Assembly (NCBI GenBank): GCA_029863175.1
Contig: JAOTVX010000005.1
Coordinates: 1 to 64,000, forward strand
DNA: 64,000 bases
Source of the DNA: Betaproteobacteria bacterium
Lineage (GTDB): Bacteria > Pseudomonadota > Gammaproteobacteria > Burkholderiales > SG8-41
Direction: 5' to 3'
Positions 17,294-27,302 of this stretch are shown here, one piece after another (positions within the stretch are counted from its first letter, which is position 1; every line of letters begins with the position of its first letter). Position numbers and translations under genes: made by a program. Below the pieces are notes generated by a model. That model searched no databases. It saw only the letters and a program-made list of their open reading frames with translations, and had not been told where the DNA came from.

Positions 17294-20200
17294 TCAGCCG
17301 AGCCGCTGCAGCTGTTCGTTCACCTTCTCGAGCATCGCCATGAAACGGGCGAGCCGCTCCTTCTCCTGCGCCACGATGAGCGGGGGCGCGCGTTCGACAA
17401 AGCTCGGGTTGTCGAGCTTACCCCGGGCCTTGTCGATCTCCCCCTGTAGCCGTCCACGCTCTTTGTCGAGCCGCGCGCGCTCATTGGCCACATCGATCTC
17501 TATCTTGAGCATCAGCCGGTAATCGCCCACGATCGACACCGGTGAGTCGATCTGCGGCAGCTCGTGCTCAGTGATCATGACCTCGGAGAGGCGCGCCAGC
17601 GCCGTGAGATAGGGGGCGAACGAAGCGAAAGGCTGGCGCCGGCCCTCGACCAGAAGCGGCACGCGCTGTCCGGGGCCAATGCCCATGTCACTGCGAAGCG
17701 TCCGGCAGGCATTGACGAGATCCTTTAGCATCGCGATCTGGCGCTCGGCGGTTTCGTCGTGGCGTTCCGGCTGAGATTGCGGATAGGACTGCATCATGAT
17801 CGAAGGCCCCGACTTGCCGGCGAGGGCGGCCACCTTCTGCCAGAGCTCTTCTGTGATGAACGGGATCACGGGGTGCGCGAGACGCAAGGTCGTCTCCAGC
17901 ACGCGCACCAGCGTGCGACGCGTTCCGCGCTGCTCCTCCGCGCTGCCGCTGGCGAGCTGCACCTTGGCGAGTTCGACATACCAGTCGCAGTACTCGTCCC
18001 AGACGAAGCGGTAGATCGCGCTCGCCACGTTGTCCAGCCGGTATTCCTGAAAACCTCGGGCGACCTCGGCTTCCGTGCGCTGGAGCTGGCTCACGATCCA
18101 GCGGTCTGCCAGCGAGAGCTCGACGGGGAGCGTCTCGTCCAGCCCGACGTCCTGGCCGGCGCAGTTCATCAGCACGAAACGGCTGGCATTCCATAGCTTG
18201 TTGCAGAAGTTGCGGTAACCCTCGCAGCGCTTGAAGTCGAAATTGACGTTCCGGCCGAGCGTGGCATAAGCGGCCATGGTGAAGCGCAGCGCGTCCGCCC
18301 CGTAAGCCGGGATCCCCTGCGGAAACTCCATCCGGGTGCGCTCGCCCAGGATCGGCGCATCCTCCGGCTTGCGCAATCCCGTCGTGCGTTTCTCAAGGAG
18401 CGGGGGCAGAGCGATGCCATCGATCAGGTCGACCGGGTCGATCGTGTTGCCTTCCGACTTCGACATTTTCTTGCCGTCAGCGTCGCGCACGATGCCGTGG
18501 ATATAGATGTCGCGGAACGGCACGCGGCCGGTGAAATAGGTCGTCATCATGATCATCCGTGCGACCCAGAAGAAGATGATCTCGTAACCGGTGACGAGCA
18601 CATTCGAGGGCAGGTAAAGGTCGTAGGCCGTTCGATCATCGTCCTGCATTTCCGGCCAGCCCAGCGTCGCGTGGCAAACCAGCGCGGAAGAAAACCAGGT
18701 GTCCAGCACGTCCGGGTCGCGCGTGAGGTGGGCACCATCGGCTTTCGCCTGCGCTTCCTCCTCGCTGCGCGCGACGTAGACGTTGCCGTGCTCGTCGTGC
18801 CAGGCGGGAATCTGGTGGCCCCACCAGAGCTGGCGCGAGATACACCAATCCTGGATGTTCCTCATCCATTGGTTGTACGTGTTCACCCAGTTATCCGGGT
18901 AGAACCGGACCTCACCTTTCTCGACCACCTCGCGTGCCACCTGGGCGATGGTCTTGCCGGGATGCAGCGTGCCGGCAGGCGCAGGCTTCGTGACGGCCAC
19001 GAACCACTGGTCCGTTAGCATCGGCTCGACCACCGAATCCGTGCGTCCGCAACGGGGGACCACCATCCGGTGTTTCTTGACGGACTCAAGCAGGCCGAAC
19101 GCCTTGAGGTCATCCACGATTCGCCCACGTGCTTCGTAGCGATCGAGACCGCGGTAGGTCGCGGGCAGCAGCTCTGCCGCCGATTTTCCGTAAACTCCGG
19201 CCGTGCTTGCGGGGCGACGTCCGCCCTCGAGGTCATCGAGCGGAGAGTCCTTGAGTCGGGCATCCTTCTTGAAGATGCTGGGCGGGTAGGCCTGCGTGTA
19301 ACCCGCGGCCTTGAGTGTCTGGCCGATGATCGGGCGGTGCCGCAACCATACGTCGAAATCGTTGAAGTCGTGGGCGGGCGTGATCTTCAGGCACCCTGTG
19401 CCGAACTCCTTGTCTACGTACTCGTCGCCAATAACCGGGATTTCGCGCTCGGCGAGCGGCAGCACGACCATCTTGCCGATGAGCCCGCGATAGCGTTCGT
19501 CGCCGGGATTCACTGCAACTGCGACGTCGCCGAGCATCGTCTCGGGGCGGGTAGTTGCAACGGTGACATGGCCGCTGCCGTCCTTGAGCGGGTAGCGAAT
19601 GTGCCAGAGATTGCCGTCCTCCTCCTGGCTTTCGACCTCGAGATCGGAGACGGCAGTGAGCAGGACGGGATCCCAGTTGACGAGCCGCTTGCCGCGATAG
19701 ATGAGGCCCTGCTCGTAGAGGCGCACGAAAGTTTCAGTCACGACGCGCGAGAACTTCTCGTCCATCGTGAAGTATTCCCGCGCCCAGTCACATGAGGCGC
19801 CCAGCCGGCGCATCTGCCGGGTGATGGTGGAGCCGGACTGCTGTTTCCACTCCCACACCTTGTCGATGAATTTGTCGCGCCCGAGCGCCTCGCGTGAGGT
19901 TCCCTGCTGCTCCAGCTGGCGCTCGACCACGATTTGCGTCGCGATGCCGGCATGATCGGTGCCGGGCAGCCATAGCGTGTTGAAACCGCGCATGCGGTGA
20001 TATCGGGTCAGCGCGTCCATGATGGTCTGGTTGAACGCGTGGCCCATGTGCAGCACGCCCGTGACGTTCGGCGGCGGCAATTGAATGCAGAAACGGTCGC
20101 TTTTGTCCGGATTGAGACCGGCCTTGAAATAGCCGTTCTCGTCCCAGAAGGAGTACCAGCGCGCCTCAATCGCTGCCGGCTCAAAACTCTTGGCGAGCTC

Positions 20201-20803
20201 CATCTCGGGAGGGAAGGGGCGGGTTCCGGGAAAAGCGGGAATTATACTGGAGGCAGGCAGCGCAGCTTTCGGCTCAGCCGGCTTCCCGCCGGCATCCTTT
20301 TCGTCGAGCGACAGACGCAGGGTCTGCAGCTGGGCGCGCAGCGTCTCCTCGATCGAGGCGCGCACCATGTGGTTGATGTCGGTCTTCATGTTCTGCGTGA
20401 CCTTCTGCAGGGCCGAATCGAGTGCACCACCGATATCGGGCATGACGCGCTCCCGCATCACTTCCACGATCCGCTCGTCGAGGTCGCGCTTGAGCTTCTG
20501 GTAGACGCTGTGTTCGAGGTTTTGCACCTGCACGCGCGACACGACGTCCGTCGAATCGGGCGATGGCTCAGCCGCTGGCGGAACGGCCGGGCGTCCCATG
20601 ACGGGTGGATCCTCGATAACGATCTCGGTCAGCGTCGGGACGTCGGATATCCCGCCGGTATCGTTCGCCTCCGTCGGCGTCGATATTCCGGACGTTTCCG
20701 CTGCGGTCTGCGCGGTGTTTGCGCCGCGGTGTCTCGCAAGCAAGGCGTCGGCCCGTTCCAAAAGCTCGTCGCCGTCGTCTTTGCGGGTGGGTTCCTCAGC
20801 CAT
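17294..20803 (-). CDS. valS: Valyl-tRNA synthetase with a 200-residue N-terminal extension
   Basis: 1169 residues. From about residue 201 ([16 protein letters not shown]) it is a normal 969-residue ValRS: HMGH in [15 protein letters not shown] (the HIGH site), KMSKS in [14 protein letters not shown], editing domain and a C-terminal coiled coil. Residues 1-200 are extra: an acidic N-terminus ([15 protein letters not shown]), a PTLTEIV segment, and a long helix ([20 protein letters not shown] onward). That layout resembles a separate small betaproteobacterial protein. No Shine-Dalgarno sequence precedes the internal ATG at 20203, and the frame is continuous, so a genuine fusion is likely. Translation from 20203 cannot be excluded. 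Confidence 0.93.
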   Translation of the reverse strand: MAEEPTRKDDGDELLERADALLARHRGANTAQTAAETSGISTPTEANDTGGISDVPTLTEIVIEDPPVMGRPAVPPAAEPSPDSTDVVSRVQVQNLEHSVYQKLKRDLDERIVEVMRERVMPDIGGALDSALQKVTQNMKTDINHMVRASIEETLRAQLQTLRLSLDEKDAGGKPAEPKAALPASSIIPAFPGTRPFPPEMELAKSFEPAAIEARWYSFWDENGYFKAGLNPDKSDRFCIQLPPPNVTGVLHMGHAFNQTIMDALTRYHRMRGFNTLWLPGTDHAGIATQIVVERQLEQQGTSREALGRDKFIDKVWEWKQQSGSTITRQMRRLGASCDWAREYFTMDEKFSRVVTETFVRLYEQGLIYRGKRLVNWDPVLLTAVSDLEVESQEEDGNLWHIRYPLKDGSGHVTVATTRPETMLGDVAVAVNPGDERYRGLIGKMVVLPLAEREIPVIGDEYVDKEFGTGCLKITPAHDFNDFDVWLRHRPIIGQTLKAAGYTQAYPPSIFKKDARLKDSPLDDLEGGRRPASTAGVYGKSAAELLPATYRGLDRYEARGRIVDDLKAFGLLESVKKHRMVVPRCGRTDSVVEPMLTDQWFVAVTKPAPAGTLHPGKTIAQVAREVVEKGEVRFYPDNWVNTYNQWMRNIQDWCISRQLWWGHQIPAWHDEHGNVYVARSEEEAQAKADGAHLTRDPDVLDTWFSSALVCHATLGWPEMQDDDRTAYDLYLPSNVLVTGYEIIFFWVARMIMMTTYFTGRVPFRDIYIHGIVRDADGKKMSKSEGNTIDPVDLIDGIALPPLLEKRTTGLRKPEDAPILGERTRMEFPQGIPAYGADALRFTMAAYATLGRNVNFDFKRCEGYRNFCNKLWNASRFVLMNCAGQDVGLDETLPVELSLADRWIVSQLQRTEAEVARGFQEYRLDNVASAIYRFVWDEYCDWYVELAKVQLASGSAEEQRGTRRTLVRVLETTLRLAHPVIPFITEELWQKVAALAGKSGPSIMMQSYPQSQPERHDETAERQIAMLKDLVNACRTLRSDMGIGPGQRVPLLVEGRRQPFASFAPYLTALARLSEVMITEHELPQIDSPVSIVGDYRLMLKIEIDVANERARLDKERGRLQGEIDKARGKLDNPSFVERAPPLIVAQEKERLARFMAMLEKVNEQLQRLG

Positions 20804-20812
20804 CAGCGTTCC

Positions 20813-20921
20813 GAATGCTCAATGCTGAATGATAAATGGATCCGTGCCTGCCGCGCCCGGTGTGCAGGCGTTGACCGCTTTTCGCTAAGCACTAAACATT
20901 GAACATTAAACATTAAACATT
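20813..20921. repeat. Intergenic 7-bp repeat block between valS and holC
   Basis: The left half (20813-20839) is a run of GAATGCT/CAATGCT/GAATGAT-like heptads. The right half (20891-20921) is AAACATT/GAACATT/AAACATT/AAACATT. The halves are roughly reverse complements. The holC stop codon lies inside the right half. Confidence 0.65.
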
Positions 20922-21341
20922 GGTCTTGCTCAGGTCGTGCGTGCGGATCTCGTAGCCGCGGTCGCGGTAGAAGCGAAAGCGCTCACGGGCCTGTGCGCGA
21001 TCGGCCTCGTCGAGGCCGACGATCTCGACAAGCCGCTGGAAGCGGCTGAAAAACGCAGGCCACTCCGGACGCAAATTGAGCAGCACATTGTCGTTGAGCA
21101 GGTTCTCGCCCTGATAATCGACGATGACGGGCGTCACCGTCGCGAGCGGGTCGTCGGGCGCGCAGTGCGGAACGAATCCGATGGCCGGTGCCGTCCAAAG
21201 CATCCGGTCGAGGCGCTGTGCGGTCCCGGCATCGGCACAGAAGACCGTGACCTTGAGGCCGCGGGCGAAGGCTTTCGAGGACAGCACGCACGCCGTGCGC
21301 AACCTGTCGGGAACGTGGGTGTAGAAATCGATTTGTGTCAT
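20913..21341 (-). CDS. holC: DNA polymerase III chi subunit
   Basis: 142 residues, typical for HolC. Starts TQIDFYTHVPDRL and contains CRTRP-like substitutes LDRMLWTAPAIGFVPH and LLNLRPEWPAFFSRFQRLVEIV, the family pattern. Chi binds single-strand binding protein and, with psi, links it to the clamp loader. It lies between pepA and valS in the usual betaproteobacterial order pepA-holC-valS. Repeat blocks flank it on both sides, and its last codons run into one. Confidence 0.92.
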   Translation of the reverse strand: MTQIDFYTHVPDRLRTACVLSSKAFARGLKVTVFCADAGTAQRLDRMLWTAPAIGFVPHCAPDDPLATVTPVIVDYQGENLLNDNVLLNLRPEWPAFFSRFQRLVEIVGLDEADRAQARERFRFYRDRGYEIRTHDLSKTNV

Positions 21342-21343
21342 TT

Positions 21344-21407
21344 ATCGTGAATCGTAAATCGTTAAGTGCCGCTGCGGTTCCAAGATTCACCATTCACGAT
21401 TTACGAC
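21344..21407. repeat. Intergenic 7-bp repeat block between pepA and holC
   Basis: Left ATCGTGA/ATCGTAA/ATCGTTA (21344-21366); right GATTCAC/CATTCAC/GATTTAC (21384-21406), reverse-complementary in type. The last five codons and stop of pepA are built from the right half. Confidence 0.7.
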
Positions 21408-22896
21408 TGCCGCGGGCGCGGTTGATGAGAAACTGCGTGAGCAGCGGCACCGGCCGGCCGGTGCCGCCCTTTTCCTTGCCGCTTTTCCAGGCCGTACCTG
21501 CGATGTCGAGGTGCGCCCACTTGTAGCTCTTGGTGAAGCGCGCCAGGAAGCAGGCCGCCGTTACAGCGCCCGCCGGGCGCCCCCCGACGTTCGCGAAATC
21601 GGCGAAATTGCTGGAGAGCTGCTCCTGGTAGTCTTCCCATAGGGGCAGGCGCCAGGCACGGTCATGCGCGGCCACGCCGGCTCCGAGCACCTCGCTTGCG
21701 AGGGTGTCATCGTTGGCGAAAAGGCCGGTTGCGACGTGGCCCAGCGCGACCACGCAAGCGCCGGTGAGTGTCGCAATATCGATCACCGCCGCCGGTTTGA
21801 AGCGCTCGACGTAGGTGAGCGCATCGCAAAGAATGAGGCGGCCCTCGGCGTCGGTGTTCAGGATTTCGACGGTCTGCCTGGACAGACTCTTCACGATGTC
21901 ACCGGGCCTGGTGGCGCGTCCCCCAGGCATGTTCTCGGTCGCCGGGATGACCCCCACGACATTCACCGGCAGGCGCATTTCCCCGACCGCCTTCATCGTT
22001 CCCAGGACGCTTGCCGCGCCGCACATGTCGAATTTCATCTGGTCCATTTCGGCAGAGGGCTTGATAGAAATTCCCCCCGTGTCGAAGGTGACCCCCTTGC
22101 CGACGAGCGCCACCGGCCGCGCTGTCTTGGGTCCGCCGCGGTGTTCGAGCGTGATGAACTTTGGCGGTTGCGCACTGCCGCGCGCTACGGACAGCAACGC
22201 GCCCATGCCGAGCCGCTCCATGTCGGCGCGCTCCATTACCTCGACCTTCATGCGGTAGCGCTTCGCCAGCTCTCTCGCCTGGTCCGCGAGGTACGCTGGC
22301 GTGCATACGTTGGGCGGCAGGTTGCCCAAGTCCCGCGCCAGCGCGACGCCATGCGCCACCGCGAGACCGTGCTCGAGCCCTGCGGCGGCGCGCCGCTCAG
22401 CCGTACGATCGTTGACGCTCAATACGAGCCGGCGCAAGGCGAAGTCATTGTCCTCGCGCTTGCTTTTCATGCGGGTGAAGCGATAGGTGCATTCGCGCGC
22501 AACCATGACGGCATGCGCGACCTTCCACGCGGCATCGCGTTTGCCGAGCGCAAGCTCCGTGAGATGCAACGAGGCTTCCTCGGCCCCGGACGCGCCCAGG
22601 GCGCGGATGGCGGCCACGACGGCGCTGCGATACTGCTTCTCGCTGAACTGCGCTTCGCGCCCCAGTCCAACCAGCAGTACGCGATCAGCCGCAGCGCCAG
22701 GAACATTGTGCAGGAACAGGGTCTTGCCGAGCTTGCCCTGCATATCGCCGCGCCGCAGGATGGTGCTGATAGATCCCTTCGCAGCGCGGTCGAGCGCCGC
22801 GCCGGCGCGGGAGAGCTTGCGCGGCTCGAACACACCCACCACCAGACAACCGTTGCGGGCGGACTGCGGCGCGCCGCTTTTTATGCTAAATTCCAC
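21394..22896 (-). CDS. pepA: Leucyl aminopeptidase (M17)
   Basis: 500 residues. Cytosolic dimetal aminopeptidase; NTDAEGRLILCDALTY is the family signature, and VGKGVTFDTGGISIKPS carries metal and catalytic residues. Normal length. Divergent from lptF with a 78-bp spacer, the arrangement found across Proteobacteria. In some species PepA also acts as a DNA-binding protein. The C-terminal five residues derive from an intergenic repeat. Confidence 0.95.
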   Translation of the reverse strand: MEFSIKSGAPQSARNGCLVVGVFEPRKLSRAGAALDRAAKGSISTILRRGDMQGKLGKTLFLHNVPGAAADRVLLVGLGREAQFSEKQYRSAVVAAIRALGASGAEEASLHLTELALGKRDAAWKVAHAVMVARECTYRFTRMKSKREDNDFALRRLVLSVNDRTAERRAAAGLEHGLAVAHGVALARDLGNLPPNVCTPAYLADQARELAKRYRMKVEVMERADMERLGMGALLSVARGSAQPPKFITLEHRGGPKTARPVALVGKGVTFDTGGISIKPSAEMDQMKFDMCGAASVLGTMKAVGEMRLPVNVVGVIPATENMPGGRATRPGDIVKSLSRQTVEILNTDAEGRLILCDALTYVERFKPAAVIDIATLTGACVVALGHVATGLFANDDTLASEVLGAGVAAHDRAWRLPLWEDYQEQLSSNFADFANVGGRPAGAVTAACFLARFTKSYKWAHLDIAGTAWKSGKEKGGTGRPVPLLTQFLINRARGSRKS

Positions 22897-22974
22897 TGAG
22901 GGCTCCGAATCCAGTTAGCTGTCTGATTATTTGCGCATTCCTGCCGAAAAGTCAAAGCTGAGCCCGGCTCTCTA

Positions 22975-24051
22975 ATGATCTTCCGCCACGCGCTTCTCCG
23001 CGAGCTGGTGATTTCCTCGCTGGGAATTTTCTTCGTCCTGATCGGCATCATCGTGACAACGGCGCTCGTGCGCCTTCTCGGACTGGCTGCGGGCGGTGCC
23101 ATCACTGCGGGTGGGGTGGCGGCGTTGCTCGGTTTGGCGCTGGTGAGCTATCTGCCGCTCGTGCTTTCGCTCGCGCTCTTCGTCGCGGTGCTGATGACAC
23201 TCACGCGCAGCTACCGCGATTCGGAGATGGTGGTCTGGTTTGCAAGCGGCATGGGTCTGACCGAGTGGATCCGGCCCGTGCTCACGTTCACGGTGCCAGT
23301 CGTTGTCCTGATTACGCTGGCGTCCCTGCTGCTGAGGCCGTGGGCGGTCGCCAACAGCGAGGAGCTGCGCCGGCGCATGGACAGCCGGGATGATGTGTCG
23401 GCGATAACGCCCGGCGTCTTCCGGGAATCCAATCGGGCCGACCGCGTGTTTTTCGTCGAGGCGGTGTCGGGCGCCGAGAAACTCGTTGGCAACGTGTTCG
23501 TGAGCTCGGTCCAACATAATCGGCAGGGCGTGATGGTGGCCGCGCAGGGGTACGTGGAGACAGCGCTGAATGGCGATCGCTTCCTCGTGCTGAAGAACGG
23601 CCGGCGCTACGAGGGCGAGCCCGGCAAGGCCGCGTACAAGATCTACGAGTTCGAGCGTTATGCCATGCGCATCGGGTCGAGTGAGGCGCCGCGCGCCCCT
23701 ACCGAAAAGAGCACGCCAACAGTAGAGCTGGTGCGTAATTTAACTCACCGCAATCAGGGCGAGTTGTCATTCCGGCTGGGTATTCCCATTGGAGCGCTGA
23801 TCCTGGCGCTGCTCGCGATCCCCCTGTCCTTCGTCAATCCGCGCGCGGGGCGGTCGATGAATCTGCTTCTGGCGCTGCTGGTGTACATGAGCTACAGCAA
23901 CATGCTATCGATCGCGCAAGCGTCCATCGCGCAGTCGCGCATCAGTTTTGCCGTCGGGGTGCTCGGCGTGCACGCCCTGATGTTCGTGCTGCTCCTGCTG
24001 CTGTTCTACCGCCGCTTGATGCTGTTTTCGCTTTTTCGCTTGATACGATGA
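22975..24051 (+). CDS. lptF: LPS export system permease LptF
   Basis: 358 residues. Three N-terminal and three C-terminal membrane segments flank a periplasmic beta-jellyroll (about 130-260). With LptG and the ATPase LptB it extracts lipopolysaccharide from the inner membrane. Its stop overlaps the lptG ATG by 4 bp (ATGA). MIFRHALLRELVISSLGIFFVL is the usual LptF start. Confidence 0.93.
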   Translation: MIFRHALLRELVISSLGIFFVLIGIIVTTALVRLLGLAAGGAITAGGVAALLGLALVSYLPLVLSLALFVAVLMTLTRSYRDSEMVVWFASGMGLTEWIRPVLTFTVPVVVLITLASLLLRPWAVANSEELRRRMDSRDDVSAITPGVFRESNRADRVFFVEAVSGAEKLVGNVFVSSVQHNRQGVMVAAQGYVETALNGDRFLVLKNGRRYEGEPGKAAYKIYEFERYAMRIGSSEAPRAPTEKSTPTVELVRNLTHRNQGELSFRLGIPIGALILALLAIPLSFVNPRAGRSMNLLLALLVYMSYSNMLSIAQASIAQSRISFAVGVLGVHALMFVLLLLLFYRRLMLFSLFRLIR

Positions 24052-25121
24052 GGACGCTGCGGCGATACATTGCTACCGAAATCTTCGTGGCGACCGCTCT
24101 GGTCACGGCCGCGTTGGTGATGCTGTTTGCGTTCTTCGACACGGTGGAGCAGGTGAAGGACCTCGGCCGCGGTGCCTACACGCTGCGACTCATTGCGGGC
24201 TACGTCTTGCTTTCGGCGCCGGGGCATGTCTATGAGCTCTTTCCTATCGCGGTCCTGATTGGCGCGCTTTTCGTGCTCGCGCAACTCGTGGCGGGATCCG
24301 AGTATACGGTCATGCGCACCGCTGGCGTATCGACCACGCGTTTCGTCACCACGCTCGTAGGGATCGGCCTTGTTCTTGCCGTAATCACGTTCGTTTTCGG
24401 GGAATTCGTCGGCCCGCCCGCGGAGCGGTCCGCGCAGCGCCTTCGGTCTCAGGCCATTACCGGTGTGGTGGCGCAGGAGTTCCGCTCGGGTTTGTGGATC
24501 AAAGACGACCGTAGTTTCATCAACGTCGTCGAAGTGCTTCCCGACACCAGTCTGCGTGGCGTGCGGATCTACGATTTCGACGGACAATATCGGCTGCGCT
24601 CCATCAGTTTCGCACATCGGGGAACTTATCAGAGCGACCGGCGCTGGATGCTCCACGACGTTGAGCGTACGAACTTCGATGGTAAGGAAACCTCGGTGCA
24701 GAAGCTGGCGCAGGCGAGTTGGCAGTCGGTGCTCGATCCCGATCTCATCAGCGTGCTCCTGGTAAAGCCTGAAAAGATGTCGGCTTCGAGCCTCTATTCG
24801 TACACGCGGCACCTCAAGGAAAACCATCAGCGGGCGCTGCGTTATGAAATCGCGCTTTGGAACAAGCTGACCTATCCCCTGGCAGTTGTGGTGATGGTCG
24901 TGCTCGCGCTGCCTTTTGCGTATTTTCAGGGCCGCCAGGTTGGTGTCGGCCCCAAGATCTTCGCCGGCATTATGCTCGGCCTGGTGTTCCACTTCCTGAA
25001 TCGCCTGTTCTCGTACCTTGGACTTATCAACGACTGGCCGGCCTTTGCCAGCGCCGTCGTACCCATCGTGATCTTTTTCTCGGCGGCGGTGGGGATGATC
25101 TGGTGGCAGGAGCGCAGGTAA
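24048..25121 (+). CDS. lptG: LPS export system permease LptG
   Basis: 357 residues, paralogous to LptF: RRYIATEIFVATALVTAALV start, segment FPIAVLIGALFVLAQL, and C-terminal helices ending WWQERR. Forms the LptB2FG transporter with the upstream product; translationally coupled by the 4-bp overlap. Followed directly by a repeat block. Confidence 0.93.
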   Translation: MRTLRRYIATEIFVATALVTAALVMLFAFFDTVEQVKDLGRGAYTLRLIAGYVLLSAPGHVYELFPIAVLIGALFVLAQLVAGSEYTVMRTAGVSTTRFVTTLVGIGLVLAVITFVFGEFVGPPAERSAQRLRSQAITGVVAQEFRSGLWIKDDRSFINVVEVLPDTSLRGVRIYDFDGQYRLRSISFAHRGTYQSDRRWMLHDVERTNFDGKETSVQKLAQASWQSVLDPDLISVLLVKPEKMSASSLYSYTRHLKENHQRALRYEIALWNKLTYPLAVVVMVVLALPFAYFQGRQVGVGPKIFAGIMLGLVFHFLNRLFSYLGLINDWPAFASAVVPIVIFFSAAVGMIWWQERR

Positions 25122-25198
25122 GTCAGAAGTCAGAAGGCGGAAGGGCGTCGGTTGCGGGTCTTCATTCATCCTTTCGCCTTCATCCTTCATCCTTCACG
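25120..25198. repeat. Intergenic 7-bp repeat block after lptG
   Basis: AAGTCAG/AAGTCAG/AAGGCGG (from 25120, overlapping the last A of the lptG stop) and, further on, CTTCATC/CTTCATC/CTTCACG (to 25197). The second half is the reverse-complement type of the first. Confidence 0.65.
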
Positions 25199-25233
25199 AT
25201 ACGGGTGCGGGCGATCCGGTCGTGCAGGAACTG

Positions 25234-25614
25234 CTAATCCCGGTCCACAAGGGCCCACGCGAAGCCCGCGCCGAACGCGAGTAATCCGGCAAGAGCGAGG
25301 CAATAGCGCTGCACCGCCTGTCGCAGGGTAAGCACGCTGCCGTTGCGGTGCACCAGCCGAAGGCGCCAGGTTTTCATCGGCAGGGTCTGGCCGCCGCCGC
25401 GCCATTGGCAGACGAAATACGCGCCCGCGAGGGCTGCGAGATAGAGCTGGAGGAGCGGCCGCGCAACGACGTGTTCCATCCCTTGAGTCAGGGTGATGAA
25501 TGGGGTTGCACCGAGCGCGAGGACTGCACATAGAACCAGCGCCTCGTAGGCGAGGCTTACCACGCGCCGCATAAGGCCTGCCGGCGGCGCGCTGTTTTCA
25601 TGCCCGGCAGACAT
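25234..25614 (-). CDS. RDD family membrane protein
   Basis: 126 residues with three hydrophobic segments. MRRVVSLAYEALVLCAVL near the start holds the Arg and Tyr-Glu (in place of Asp) of the first RDD motif, and PMKTWRLRLV the later conserved stretch. Last of four minus-strand genes after an ECF sigma factor. Small-solute or ion exchange is the family suggestion; no specific function can be assigned. Confidence 0.8.
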   Translation of the reverse strand: MSAGHENSAPPAGLMRRVVSLAYEALVLCAVLALGATPFITLTQGMEHVVARPLLQLYLAALAGAYFVCQWRGGGQTLPMKTWRLRLVHRNGSVLTLRQAVQRYCLALAGLLAFGAGFAWALVDRD

Positions 25615-25626
25615 CGGCTACACGTA

Positions 25627-25660
25627 AGGAGGGTGTCGGGACATCGTCCGACACCCTCCT
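25627..25660. repeat. Perfect 13-bp inverted repeat between DUF3106 and RDD genes
   Basis: AGGAGGGTGTCGG (25627-25639) and CCGACACCCTCCT (25648-25660) around an 8-nt loop. No U-run on either strand, so attenuation or mRNA processing between the two genes is as likely as termination. Confidence 0.7.
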
Positions 25661-25669
25661 AGGGCGGGG

Positions 25670-26146
25670 TTAACGCGTCGTGGTCGCCGGCACGGCGGGC
25701 GCCGTCAATGGCGCGGGCGGGGCTGGCGGATCCGACGGCGAAAGATCCGGCTGGGCCGCTACGGCTCGCTGATAGGCTCGCCACTGTCGGGTGACCTGTC
25801 GGCGCTCTTTGGGCGGAAGACGCTTGAGCTGCTGATAGCGCTCGCGTGCGGCACGGCGCTGTTCGGGGGTCAGCTTCGCCCAGTTGACCATGCGCTTTTT
25901 CAGGCGCTCGCGCGCCGGCGGCTTCATCTTGGGATAACGCTTTGCGATGGCCATCCATTTCTTGCGGCGCTTCGCGTCCAGCTGGTCCCACTCGCGGGAG
26001 AGCGGGGCGAGGATCTTCTGCTGTTCGGGCGTGAGCTCGGACCACGCGGGTCGTGCGTACTTGCCACTCTCGGGTTGGTTTTGCGCGGCGACGACCGGAA
26101 ATGCGAGACAGAGCCAGGCGATCAACGCGACGCACGTTTTAGCCAT
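25670..26146 (-). CDS. DUF3106 family secreted protein
   Basis: 158 residues with a signal peptide (AKTCVALIAWLCLAFPVVAA). The mature protein is highly basic and repeats L-T/P-P-E-Q/E-R-R units (LTPEQQKILAPL, LTPEQRRAARERYQQLKRLP), characteristic of DUF3106. The C-terminus is Pro/Ala-rich. Starts inside the 3' end of the DUF3619 gene (25-bp overlap), so co-translated. Function unknown; the pattern resembles periplasmic stress proteins. Confidence 0.82.
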   Translation of the reverse strand: MAKTCVALIAWLCLAFPVVAAQNQPESGKYARPAWSELTPEQQKILAPLSREWDQLDAKRRKKWMAIAKRYPKMKPPARERLKKRMVNWAKLTPEQRRAARERYQQLKRLPPKERRQVTRQWRAYQRAVAAQPDLSPSDPPAPPAPLTAPAVPATTTR

Positions 26147-26511
26147 GAATCGAAGCCCTTGTCGAGATAAGCATTGATCGGCAGCTCATCGGTGAGCAAG
26201 CCGGCATCGATGTCGGCCAGCTCGTTAGTCGGGCCGAGGCTGTTCCAGATGGCGAGACCGGTCAGGCCGAGCACGAGCGCAGTGACGGCCACCAGATTGC
26301 GAACACTGTAGAAGCGATGCCCGGAAACCCACGCGATCGCATGTCCGGTCCACGCCAGGCCCAGGACAGGTGCGGGTTGCTCGCGATAGCGCCCAAGCGC
26401 CCGTTCGCGCGCAGCCAGCAGTCGCTCGCGCGTCGCCGGATCGAGTTGATCCACGCCGGCGTCGAGGTGCTCGACAATCCGGCGCGCCAACTCGTTCTCG
26501 GGCTGGTTCAT
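26122..26511 (-). CDS. DUF3619 family membrane protein
   Basis: 129 residues from ATG 26511, which overlaps the sigma-factor stop (ATGA) and has AGGGGA upstream. One membrane helix at about 75-95 (NLVAVTALVLGLTGLAIW); the N-terminal cytosolic part (NELARRIVEHLDAGVDQLDP) could bind the sigma factor. Position directly after an ECF sigma gene, with a single helix, suggests an anti-sigma-like role, by analogy only. Confidence 0.78.
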   Translation of the reverse strand: MNQPENELARRIVEHLDAGVDQLDPATRERLLAARERALGRYREQPAPVLGLAWTGHAIAWVSGHRFYSVRNLVAVTALVLGLTGLAIWNSLGPTNELADIDAGLLTDELPINAYLDKGFDSWLKRASR

Positions 26512-27164
26512 AGTTTGATCCCCTGTTTTCCGAGGATCACGGAAAGGGCATGAGTTGCCCTCGAGCAGTGTGTTTTCACACTTCCCTTGGAGCAACCCAT
26601 TATTTTCGCCGCCTCGGCGACGTCCAGTTCCTCCCAATAACGCAACAAGAAGGCTTGGCGTTGACGTGCCGGCAGTTTTTCAAGCGCTTTTTCAATTAAA
26701 GCAACCACTTGTGAGCGTTCAGCCTGTTCGGCGGGTGGTTCCGAAAACTTGGAGTCGTCCACCACTTCCAAAGTTTCGAGCGGGTCCGCGTCCTCGTCGC
26801 TCCCGCGGCCGAGGAGGCTCGAGACCGCGGGCGTCCACATCGAGCGAACCTTTTGGCGACGAAAAAAATCGAGAATCGTGTTCTGCAAAATGCGTTGAAA
26901 CAGGAGCGGGAGCTCGGTCAGAGGACGCGTGGAATAACTTTCGGTGAGCTTCAGCATCGCGTCCTGGACGATGTCCAATGCCAAGTGATCGTCACGCAGC
27001 GCGAACAGCGCTTGCTTGTAGGCGCGGCGCTCAACCTTGGCGAGAAACTCCGCAAGTTCTTGGTAGGTGGCCAGTCGTCCCGCCTTCCGGATGCCCGCGG
27101 CGGCGCGCGGCCCGTCGGAGCGATGCCCTTGCACCGTCCCGCGCAGGTCGCCGCATCTTAGCAA
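26508..27164 (-). CDS. ECF-type RNA polymerase sigma factor
   Basis: At most 218 residues. Region 2 (YKQALFALRDDHLALDIVQDAMLKL) and region 4 (LPARQRQAFLLRYWEELDVAEAAKIMGCSKGSVKTH) are intact. The first 30 residues are atypical; homologues begin near ATYQELAEFL, where the only nearby codon is CTG (27074, with GGAAGGCGGGA upstream), so the true N-terminus is uncertain. Leads a four-gene cluster with DUF3619, DUF3106 and RDD genes and diverges from the ilv operon. Confidence 0.85.
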   Translation of the reverse strand: MLRCGDLRGTVQGHRSDGPRAAAGIRKAGRLATYQELAEFLAKVERRAYKQALFALRDDHLALDIVQDAMLKLTESYSTRPLTELPLLFQRILQNTILDFFRRQKVRSMWTPAVSSLLGRGSDEDADPLETLEVVDDSKFSEPPAEQAERSQVVALIEKALEKLPARQRQAFLLRYWEELDVAEAAKIMGCSKGSVKTHCSRATHALSVILGKQGIKL

Positions 27165-27241
27165 AAAACGAAGGCGCGCAACGCCTGAGGTGGACTGGCG
27201 GGGGGCTTTGCTCTATCTTGCTGTTTAAAGGGATGTTTTGC

Positions 27242-27274
27242 TTGACCAAAGTGCAGTCAGACGGTAACGTTACC
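27242..27274 (+). promoter_or_regulatory. Putative ilvB promoter with palindromic operator
   Basis: TTGACC (27242-27247) and TAACGT (27265-27270), 17 bp apart, could be -35 and -10. The -10 lies inside a perfect 12-bp palindrome GGTAACGTTACC (27263-27274), 28 bp before the ilvB ATG. A repressor bound there would block the promoter. No leader peptide rich in Ile, Val or Leu is seen. Confidence 0.4.
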
Positions 27275-27302
27275 AGTTTCCGCGTTTGGGCTGGACTGGG
27301 CC

